64,000 nucleotides of DNA from Mycetocola spongiae (GTDB taxonomy: Bacteria; Actinomycetota; Actinomycetes; Actinomycetales; Microbacteriaceae). A program made the position numbers and the translations under genes. Shown here one piece after another: positions 56,555 through 64,000 of the stretch (position 1 is the stretch's first letter; each line of letters opens with the position of its first letter). The DNA is taken from contig NZ_CP080203.1 of assembly GCF_020424085.1 (NCBI RefSeq), forward strand, positions 1,612,001 to 1,676,000, read 5' to 3'. A model generated the notes under the pieces. That model saw only the letters and a list, made by a program, of their open reading frames with translations, searched no databases and was not told the DNA's origin.

Positions 56555-56635
56555 GCGACATCCCTTCGCTAGTACGAACTAGAGCAGGTTCTACGGGTGT
56601 TATCTCAGCTCTCCGTGGAGGGCACCCCGTGTCAC
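56555..56635 (-). promoter_or_regulatory. TPP riboswitch (THI element)
   Basis: On the minus strand the conserved cores appear in order: CGGGGTGCC, GCTGAGAT, ACACCCGTAGAACCTG, and TTCGTACTAGCGAAGGGA. P1 can form between GTGACA (about 56630-56635) and TGTCGC (56555-56560). The thiM ribosome site GAAGGG (56562-56567) is part of the aptamer's conserved 3' strand, so TPP binding should hide it and block initiation directly. Confidence 0.92.
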
Positions 56636-56689
56636 GTGGTTTTGAGGAAGACTATCATGCGGCGCGCACACGCCGCTCCCCCGGCCGGG

Positions 56690-58015
56690 CTAGCGCCGGC
56701 CCATACCGCGGTATTCCCATCCGGCGCCGCTCCAGGCCGCCGGGTCGAGCACATTGCGGGCGTCGATGATGCGCGGCGTGGCCACACGCGCCCCCAGGGC
56801 CCGCGGATCGAGCTCCCGGTACTCGGTCCACTCGGTGCCCAGGATCACCAGCTCGGCGCCCTCCACGGCGTTCTCCAGGGCGTCACAGGGCAGGCCGGGG
56901 GCCCGCAACTGCGCGTTTTTTATGGCTTGAGGGTCGGTGGCAATAACGTTCGCCCCGCGCTCGTGCAGCCGCATCGCCACATCCAGCGAGGGGGAATCGC
57001 GCACATCATCGCTCTGCGGCTTAAACGACAGGCCCAGCACCGCGATGCGGCGACCCCGCACATCACCCCCGAGCAGCTCGGCGGCGAGGTCCACAACGTG
57101 TTCGCGGCGGCGCAGGTTGATCTGGTCCACCTCGCGCAGGAAGCCCAGGGAGTCACCCAGACCCAGTTCCTCGGCCCGCGCGCCAAAGGCCCGGATATCC
57201 TTGGGCAGGCAGCCCCCGCCAAAGCCCAGCCCGGCGTTGAGGAAGCGCCGCCCGATGCGGTTATCGTGGCCGATCGCATCGGCCAGGTCGCTCACATCGG
57301 CACCGGTGGCATCGGCGATCTCGGCCATGGCGTTGATGAAGGAAATCTTGGTGGCCAGGAACGCATTGGCGGCGACCTTCACCAGCTCGGCGGTGGCAAA
57401 ATCGGTGACCACCACGGGCGCGCCCTCGGCGATGGCCTCGGCGTAGATTTTATCGAGGATCTCCCGCCCGGGGGCGGAGACCTCCCCCGCGTCGCGGGTG
57501 ATCAGCTCGGAGGCGAAGCCATACACAATACGATCGGGGTGCAGGGTGTCCTGCACGGCAAAGCCCTCACGCAAAAACTCGGGGTTCCAGGCCAGCTCGG
57601 CACCCGTGGCGCGGATGCGCTCGGCGAGGGCCTCGGCAGTACCCACCGGGACCGTGGACTTGCCCACCACCAGATGTCCCGGGCCCAGCAGCGGCAGCAG
57701 GCCATCCACCGCGGCGTTGACATAGGCGAGGTCGGCACCCGGGGCATCGGAAAGCTGCGGGGTGCCCACGGCGATGAAGTGCACGCGGGCCTCCGCGGCG
57801 GCCGCGGGATCGGTGGAAAAACGCAGCCGGCCGGTGGCGGTGGCGGCGGTGAGGAGTTCGGGAAGACCGGGCTCAAAAAACGGGGCCCGGCCCGCGGCGA
57901 GGGCCTCGATTTTGAGGGGATCGACGTCGATTCCGATCACCTCGTGGCCGAGGGAGGTCATGGATGCGGCATGGACGGCACCGAGGTAGCCACAACCGAT
58001 TACTGAAAGCTTCAT
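56690..58015 (-). CDS. ugd: UDP-glucose 6-dehydrogenase
   Basis: Oxidises UDP-glucose to UDP-glucuronate with two NAD+. The 441 residues show the Rossmann start MKLSVIGCGYLGAVHAA, VGTPQLSDAPGADLAYV, the substrate-binding EFLREGFAVQDTLHPDRIVYG and the catalytic Cys in FGGGCLPKDIRAF. The product feeds capsule, exopolysaccharide or teichuronic acid synthesis; no glycosyltransferase cluster is adjacent. Confidence 0.94.
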   Translation of the reverse strand: MKLSVIGCGYLGAVHAASMTSLGHEVIGIDVDPLKIEALAAGRAPFFEPGLPELLTAATATGRLRFSTDPAAAAEARVHFIAVGTPQLSDAPGADLAYVNAAVDGLLPLLGPGHLVVGKSTVPVGTAEALAERIRATGAELAWNPEFLREGFAVQDTLHPDRIVYGFASELITRDAGEVSAPGREILDKIYAEAIAEGAPVVVTDFATAELVKVAANAFLATKISFINAMAEIADATGADVSDLADAIGHDNRIGRRFLNAGLGFGGGCLPKDIRAFGARAEELGLGDSLGFLREVDQINLRRREHVVDLAAELLGGDVRGRRIAVLGLSFKPQSDDVRDSPSLDVAMRLHERGANVIATDPQAIKNAQLRAPGLPCDALENAVEGAELVILGTEWTEYRELDPRALGARVATPRIIDARNVLDPAAWSGAGWEYRGMGRR

Positions 58016-58052
58016 AATTATCCCAGCCTAGGTGAGTTTTCTGGACGTGTGC

Positions 58053-58673
58053 CTACGCGGTGGCATTGCGCACGGGCAGGCGTCCGCCCGCCTCGTCCAA
58101 ATAGCAGTTTCCGCATAGCGATTCATAGTGCACATCGCTGCCGTCGATGGCCACCTGTGCCCCGTCAAATACAAAGCGATCGCCGATGCGACGGCCGTTA
58201 AAGATGGCCTTTCTGCCGCAACGGCAGATGGTTTTGAGCTCCTCGAGGCTGTGCGCGATCTCCAATAGCCGCCGGGAACCGGGAAACGCCACGGTGAGAA
58301 AATCGGTGCGGATGCCATAGGCCAGCACCGGAACCCCCTCGATCAGCGCGATCTCCAGCAGGCCATCCACCTGGCCCGGGGTGAGAAACTGCGCCTCGTC
58401 CACAAGCAGCGCGCTGATCCGGCCGCGGGTGGCCGTGGCGTCCTGAAAATCGCGGAAGACGCCCAGCGCATCGTCACCCTCGGCCAGCAGATAGTCCACC
58501 TCGCGGGTGAGCCCGAGGCGGCTGGCCACCCGATCGTGGGCCTTGGTATCGATCGCGGGTTTAATCACCGCAACACGATGGCCGCGCTCCTCATAGTTAA
58601 ACGCGGCCTGGAGCAGCGCGGTGCTCTTGCCGGAGTTCATCGCTCCGTAACGGAAATACAGTTTTGCCACCAC
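58053..58673 (-). CDS. tdk: Thymidine kinase
   Basis: A 206-residue type II thymidine kinase. It has the P-loop GAMNSGKST, Walker B-like LVDEAQFL, the lasso VLAYGIRTDFLTVAFPGSRRL, and four cysteines of the zinc site (CRCG and CGNC). It salvages thymidine to dTMP. Its start is supported by family length. Confidence 0.95.
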   Translation of the reverse strand: MVAKLYFRYGAMNSGKSTALLQAAFNYEERGHRVAVIKPAIDTKAHDRVASRLGLTREVDYLLAEGDDALGVFRDFQDATATRGRISALLVDEAQFLTPGQVDGLLEIALIEGVPVLAYGIRTDFLTVAFPGSRRLLEIAHSLEELKTICRCGRKAIFNGRRIGDRFVFDGAQVAIDGSDVHYESLCGNCYLDEAGGRLPVRNATA

Positions 58674-58715
58674 GCCAGTCTAGCGACCGGCGCGGTGGCA
58701 ACCGTGGACGACGCC

Positions 58716-60194
58716 CTAGAGCGAGATTTTCAGCGTCTCGGCGGTATCGCGCATGATTTCCTGCGCACGCTCGGGATCGTCGTTGAGCTGGGTGCCCAGG
58801 GTCGGGATCATCTCCGCGATCGCGGGACGCCAGCCCTCAAAGCGATCGGGGAAGCAGCGCTCCAGCAGATCGATCATGATCGGCACGGCCGTGGAGGCCC
58901 CCGGGGAGGCGCCCAGCAGCCCGGCGATCGTGCCGTCCTCGGCCGCGATCAGCTCGGTACCAAACTGCAGCACACCGCCCTTTTTGGGGTCCTTCTTGAT
59001 GACCTGCGCACGCTGACCGGCCGTGATCAGGTACCAGTCCTTTTCCTGCGCGGTGGGCATAAACTCGCGCAGCGCCGCAAATTTCTTGGCGCGGCTCGCG
59101 GTGAGCTCGCTCAGCAGATATTTAATCAGCGAGGGGTTGTCCTTGGCCACGGCGAGCATCGGGATGAGGTTTCCCGGGCGCAGCTGCGTGACGATATCCA
59201 CGATATGTCCCTTTTTCAGGAACTTCGGGCTGAAGCCGGCATAGGGTCCAAAGAGCAGCGAACCCTCCCCGCCAACCACGCGCGCATCGAGGTGCGGCAC
59301 CGACATCGGCGGCGCACCCACCGAGGCCTGGCTATAAACCTTGGCGCTGTGCTGGGCCACAATCTCGGGGTTATCGGTGCGCATAAACGCGCCCGAAAGC
59401 GGGAATACTCCAAAGCCCTTGATCTCGGGGATACCAGATTTTTGCAGGAGCTTCAGCGCCCATCCACCGGCACCCACAAAAACAAAGCGGGCGTTGGTGG
59501 TCTTCGGGGTACGGCCCACCAGGTCGCGCGTGCTGACCTTCCAGGTGCCGTCCTTGAGCTTCTTCAACCCGCGGACCTCGTGGTTCACGCGCAGCGTCGC
59601 GCCCGCACTCACGGCGGCGTCAAAAAGCTGACGGCTGAGCTCACCAAAGTCCACATCGGTTCCGGCGGTCATCCGGGTGGCGGCGAAGGCCTCGCCAGCC
59701 ACGCGCTTTTTCATCAGCAGCGGGGCCCACTCGTTGATCACGCGGGAATCGGTGGAGTATTCGATGGTGTCAAAAAGCGGCTCGTTTTTCAGGGCCTCAT
59801 AGCGCTTGCGGAGGTATTCCACATCGTGCTCGCCGCGCACAAACGTCATATGCGGAGCGGTGTTAATAAACGAACCCGGGTCCTTCAGCAGGCCCGCGCG
59901 CACGAGGTGCGCCCAGAGCTGGCGGGATACCTGGAACTGCTCGTTAATCTGCAGCGCCTTGGTGGGGTTCACCGTGCCATCCGCGGCCTCGGGCATATAG
60001 TTCAGCTCACACATGGCGGCATGCCCGGTGCCCGCGTTATTCCACGGATTGGAACTCTCCTGGGCGACCTCGCCCAGGCGCTCATAGATTTCGATAGACC
60101 AATCCGGCTGCAGCTGCGAGATTATGGTGGCCAGGGTTGCGCTCATGATGCCGCCGCCGATGAGGACTACATCGACCGGCTTAGAAGTCGTCAT
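58716..60194 (-). CDS. mqo: Malate:quinone oxidoreductase
   Basis: A 492-residue FAD-dependent peripheral membrane enzyme that oxidises malate to oxaloacetate and passes electrons to menaquinone. It begins VDVVLIGGGIMSATLATII and has the family signature NPWNNAGTGHAAMCELNYMP. It starts inside the stop region of the upstream GGDEF-like gene (four-base overlap), so its translation is coupled to a signalling pair. Together with PckG and Acs it places a complete acetate-to-gluconeogenesis branch in this window. Confidence 0.96.
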   Translation of the reverse strand: MTTSKPVDVVLIGGGIMSATLATIISQLQPDWSIEIYERLGEVAQESSNPWNNAGTGHAAMCELNYMPEAADGTVNPTKALQINEQFQVSRQLWAHLVRAGLLKDPGSFINTAPHMTFVRGEHDVEYLRKRYEALKNEPLFDTIEYSTDSRVINEWAPLLMKKRVAGEAFAATRMTAGTDVDFGELSRQLFDAAVSAGATLRVNHEVRGLKKLKDGTWKVSTRDLVGRTPKTTNARFVFVGAGGWALKLLQKSGIPEIKGFGVFPLSGAFMRTDNPEIVAQHSAKVYSQASVGAPPMSVPHLDARVVGGEGSLLFGPYAGFSPKFLKKGHIVDIVTQLRPGNLIPMLAVAKDNPSLIKYLLSELTASRAKKFAALREFMPTAQEKDWYLITAGQRAQVIKKDPKKGGVLQFGTELIAAEDGTIAGLLGASPGASTAVPIMIDLLERCFPDRFEGWRPAIAEMIPTLGTQLNDDPERAQEIMRDTAETLKISL

Positions 60195-61399
60195 GACAGT
60201 AGTTTATGCCCGTTGTCGGTGGGCCGCGAACCGGGCGACGCGACAAAGGTCTCCTGGATGACGTTTCCCCCGCTTTCCCGTGCCTTTTCGAGGGTTTCGG
60301 CGGCGGTCACAACCAGCCGTTCCCAGATAATCGGCGCGGCCGACTGCTGGGCCACCCCGATGCTCGCGCTCATCCGCAGCCCCCGCGCCTCATCGATCGG
60401 CTCCTCGGACAGCGCGTTCAGGATAGAACGCCCAATATCGCGCCCCTCGATCGCCTCGTCCAGCACCGCGAGCAGCGCAAACCGGCCGCCGCCCAGGTGC
60501 CCGATGATCGCCGTGGGCGGGACACTCGCGCGCAATACCCGCGCAAATCTTGCGGTGGCCTCGCGCACAGCATCCGAGCCATAGGCCACCCGGAAGGCAT
60601 CCATTCCGTCCAGCTCGGTATGGATCAGCGCCACCGGAACACCGTGCATATTCACCCGGGCCACCCGGTCGGAGGCCCCCACATCAAAGGCCTCGGCCGC
60701 GAGCACGCCGATCGAAAAGGACACCGCGGAATCCCGCGGGCTATAGGCGAGGCCGCGCAGCACATCGCGTTCGGCGCGCATCGAGGACATCGATACGGCC
60801 ACCACCACCAGGAGGCCCATGATCACAGCGGTGGAGGTGCCGCTGCCAAAGATCGGATGCCCGCTCATCCGGTCGCCCCCCTGGGTGAGCAAAAACAGGG
60901 CCCGGGCCAAAAGATATACGCCCGCGGTGATCAGCGCGCCCGCGAGGATCCGCGCATGCACGCTGGACCGGGACACCTCGCCGAGCGCCTCCGCGCCGGC
61001 AAGCACCGCAAATACGGCCACCGCGGCCAGATAGATCACGCCCCCGGACCAGGTTCCCGCGGACTCCCAGAAGATCGGGACTACGCAGGCACAGGCGGCC
61101 GCCGCGGCCACCACCCAGAGCACGCCGGAATTGCGGCCGTTAAACAGGCGCATGCCCGACCACATCGACCCCATGGCGAGCACAAACGTGGAGTTGGCCA
61201 GGGCGAGGAAGACCCAGCCGCCGAAATTATCATCCAGCACGTAGATCAGCGAGCTGAGGATACCCGCGACAAAACACAGCGACCAGTACAGTCCCGCGCG
61301 GTCATAGGCGCGGAACGCCGTATTCAGGATAAAGCTCGCCCCGCTCACGGTGATGATCAGGCCGCAGAGCACCTGAACGGTGAGGACATCGAGGATCAT
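60191..61399 (-). CDS. Membrane protein with degenerate GGDEF domain
   Basis: 402 residues: about six membrane helices (1-205) in a seven-helix-like sensor arrangement, then a diguanylate-cyclase-like domain (about 225-375). The signature GGDEF is replaced by GGGRF (303-307, in GHLGGGRFALL), and the usual substrate-site N/D positions differ. The later SASIGVAQ is conserved. Cyclase activity is therefore unlikely; such domains often act as GTP or c-di-GMP receptors or as protein-interaction units. ATGA overlaps join it to the histidine kinase gene before it and to mqo after it. Confidence 0.82.
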   Translation of the reverse strand: MILDVLTVQVLCGLIITVSGASFILNTAFRAYDRAGLYWSLCFVAGILSSLIYVLDDNFGGWVFLALANSTFVLAMGSMWSGMRLFNGRNSGVLWVVAAAAACACVVPIFWESAGTWSGGVIYLAAVAVFAVLAGAEALGEVSRSSVHARILAGALITAGVYLLARALFLLTQGGDRMSGHPIFGSGTSTAVIMGLLVVVAVSMSSMRAERDVLRGLAYSPRDSAVSFSIGVLAAEAFDVGASDRVARVNMHGVPVALIHTELDGMDAFRVAYGSDAVREATARFARVLRASVPPTAIIGHLGGGRFALLAVLDEAIEGRDIGRSILNALSEEPIDEARGLRMSASIGVAQQSAAPIIWERLVVTAAETLEKARESGGNVIQETFVASPGSRPTDNGHKLLS

Positions 61400-63054
61400 T
61401 CGGGATTCCTTTGGGGTTCGAGGGGAAGGGTCACGGTGACAATCGTGCCCACCCCGAGTTCGCTGGCCACGCTGATCTCCCCGCCGTGCTGGTCCACGAT
61501 ATCCCGGCAGATGCTCATGCCCAGACCCGTGCCGGGTGTGGTGGAGTGCCGCATCGCATCGGAGCGGTAGAAGCGCTGGAACATGCGGGCGCGATCCTGA
61601 TCGCTCATCCCGAGGCCGGTATCGGCGATGCTCAGGACAACGCTGCCGGGTCCGGGCACCAGGCGGGCCGTGATGGAGCCGCCATCGCGGTTATATTTCA
61701 GGGCATTGGTCACGAGGTTATCCACGACCTGACGCAGCCGGAAGCCATCGGCCATAAGCGGCACCGCGCCGGGACTGACCGTGCCGATGCGCAGGTGGCG
61801 CTCGCGCGCCGCGGGCTCGGCCGCGGCCAGGGATTCCGCGACGATCTGGTTCAGATCACAGGGCGCATAGGTCATCAGGAACGTATGGTTGGAATCGCGC
61901 GCGGCGTGTAGCAGATCGGAGACGATCGCGAGCATGCGCTCGGAATTGCCAAAAACCACGTCCAGGTGCTGGCGGGTTTCCGCACTCAGCTCCTCATCGT
62001 CCAGGGCCAGATCCAGATAGCCGAGGATCGAGGTCAGCGGGGTGCGCAGCTCATGCGAGACCGAGGCGATCAGATCGTCCCGCGCGCGCAGGGCCTGCAG
62101 TTCCGCGGTCACATCGCGCTGCACCATGACCGAGCCCGTGCGGGCACCGCGGACATCGGTCAGCTGTCGCCCGGTCACCGCGAGCGCGATGGGCGGCGCG
62201 GATTCCGAGGTCATCCAAATCAGCTCATCCTCGAAGCTCTCCCCCGCGAGCAGGCGCTCGAGCGGGAGCTGCTCGCGGCACAGCGGCGTCTGCCGGTCCC
62301 GCCCGAAGATTCTGCCCTCGGCCTGGGCGCTGGCATGCGAGCCATAGCGCAGCTTGAGTAGCCGAAACGCCTCATTGCGGTGGGTGCGCCGCCCGTTCCG
62401 GTCATAGGCCACCACCGCGAAGCTCACCGCATTCAGCACGGCATCGAGCATAAGCTCCTGCGCGCGGGCGTGATCAAAGGACTGGGTCATCAGCGTGGAC
62501 TGCCGCTTCAGCAGCACGCGCTGGGCCGCGGTGCGCCGCGCGGTTTGGTATGTCGCGGTGGAGACAAAAATCAGGGAGATCGGCAGCAGGAGCAGCCGCG
62601 GAATATCCGCGAGGCTTAGCCCATCGGTCTCCGTACCCACGGAAAACCACAGCGCGAGGGAGGATACGGTGGGGCCGAGGAAGGCCCCGTTGCGCCCAAA
62701 ATAGCCCGCGAGCCAGGTCACGGGGAAGACCAGGAGCAGACCCGCGCCGAGCGCGGGCTCCCCCATCCGGATCATGACTATCGCGAGGATATCGACCACG
62801 GGCAGCAGCATCACGAGCCAGCGCGGCCAGAGCGACCAGGGCAGCACGGCCGCGGCCATCGTGACCATAAAGATCACCACCACGCCGCTGATAAACAGCT
62901 CATTGCGCAGCGTGACCGGATCCAGCAGCAGGCTCACCGTGATCGTGATCAGCACCACCACCGCCAGCAGCAGCTGCGTCATAAATACGTCGCGCTCGAG
63001 GCGGTTTCCGGGGGCCAGGGCGGGGGAAGCCGGGGCCGCGGGAGAAGTAGTCAT
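61396..63054 (-). CDS. Membrane sensor histidine kinase
   Basis: 552 residues. Five or six membrane helices (about 25-170) are followed by a PAS-like segment (about 200-315), HisKA with His334 in ASVSHELRTPLTSILGYLD, and HATPase_c with the N box VVDNLVTNALKYN, G1 DTGLGMS, F box RMFQRFYRSD and G2 GTGLGMS. It is a complete kinase, but no response regulator gene is in the window, so it is an orphan here. It heads the operon with the degenerate GGDEF protein and mqo. The stimulus is unknown; a redox, respiratory or carbon cue is plausible from the partner gene. Confidence 0.92.
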   Translation of the reverse strand: MTTSPAAPASPALAPGNRLERDVFMTQLLLAVVVLITITVSLLLDPVTLRNELFISGVVVIFMVTMAAAVLPWSLWPRWLVMLLPVVDILAIVMIRMGEPALGAGLLLVFPVTWLAGYFGRNGAFLGPTVSSLALWFSVGTETDGLSLADIPRLLLLPISLIFVSTATYQTARRTAAQRVLLKRQSTLMTQSFDHARAQELMLDAVLNAVSFAVVAYDRNGRRTHRNEAFRLLKLRYGSHASAQAEGRIFGRDRQTPLCREQLPLERLLAGESFEDELIWMTSESAPPIALAVTGRQLTDVRGARTGSVMVQRDVTAELQALRARDDLIASVSHELRTPLTSILGYLDLALDDEELSAETRQHLDVVFGNSERMLAIVSDLLHAARDSNHTFLMTYAPCDLNQIVAESLAAAEPAARERHLRIGTVSPGAVPLMADGFRLRQVVDNLVTNALKYNRDGGSITARLVPGPGSVVLSIADTGLGMSDQDRARMFQRFYRSDAMRHSTTPGTGLGMSICRDIVDQHGGEISVASELGVGTIVTVTLPLEPQRNPE

Positions 63055-63071
63055 GGCACGACAATAACAGC

Positions 63072-63108
63072 CGGCCGGGACCCCCGAGGTGTTCGGGGGT
63101 CCCGGCCG
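63072..63108 (-). terminator. Hairpin between asd and the histidine kinase gene
   Basis: A 16-bp GC-rich stem (63072-63087 with 63093-63108), 20 bases after the asd stop. No T-run follows, so it is a probable rather than certain terminator. Confidence 0.65.
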
Positions 63109-63127
63109 GGAAACTGCGGGTTGCGGG

Positions 63128-64000
<873 letters not shown>

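Overview
The window is chromosomal DNA of a high-GC Gram-positive actinomycete, most likely a member of Microbacteriaceae. The signs are a GTP-type PEP carboxykinase, malate:quinone oxidoreductase, a RamB-type acetate regulator, a 23S rRNA gene of about 3.1 kb, no tRNA in the 16S-23S spacer, a 6C small RNA, and the topA-tmk-holB block lying next to a Tad/Flp pilus locus (the order seen around Rv3646c-Rv3660c in mycobacteria). No replication origin, CRISPR array, intact phage or intact insertion sequence was recognised.

Layout. 0-10 kb: end of an MFS transporter, an ABC exporter, pckG divergent from a RamB-like regulator, a hydrolase, and a three-gene sugar ABC importer. 10.0-16.0 kb: a complete rrn operon on the minus strand (16S-23S-5S) with tandem terminator hairpins, pre-rRNA processing stems and a candidate promoter. 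16-33 kb: MMPL transporter, nicotinamidase, PBP4-type carboxypeptidase, tRNA-Thr, a MerR regulator divergent from a SnoaL-like protein, GDPD phosphodiesterase, MmpS-like lipoprotein, CPBP protease, a modular cutinase-like protein, a flavin reductase, NnrD, a TAP-type peptidase, then holB, tmk and topA.

37-46.5 kb is the accessory region. A Tad pilus locus (cpaF, fused tadB-tadC, an oversized DUF4244 pilin, tadE, a TadG-like gene) should abut topA. Instead it is separated from topA by about 4.7 kb. That insert consists of a shrunken, diverged copy of part of the locus (37066-37720), then a lower-GC island with a TetR regulator and an ester-bond (VaFE-type) cell-wall adhesin bracketed by inverted repeats. 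A 6C RNA lies upstream of cpaF.

46.7-64 kb: acs, ridA with a 56-residue DUF4177 gene, a PASTA-type bifunctional PBP and a metallophosphoesterase, tRNA-Pro, a TPP-riboswitch-controlled thiM-thiE-thiD/tenA operon, UDP-glucose dehydrogenase, thymidine kinase, a histidine kinase/degenerate GGDEF/mqo operon, and the 3' part of asd.

Connections. pckG and acs, 42 kb apart, share an upstream AACTTTCGC-type element resembling RamB sites, and the RamB-like gene is divergent from pckG. This points to a carbon-source circuit around acetate use and gluconeogenesis. mqo is translationally coupled to a membrane signalling pair. The Tad locus, the adhesin, the class A PBP, PBP4 and UDP-glucose dehydrogenase all act at the envelope.
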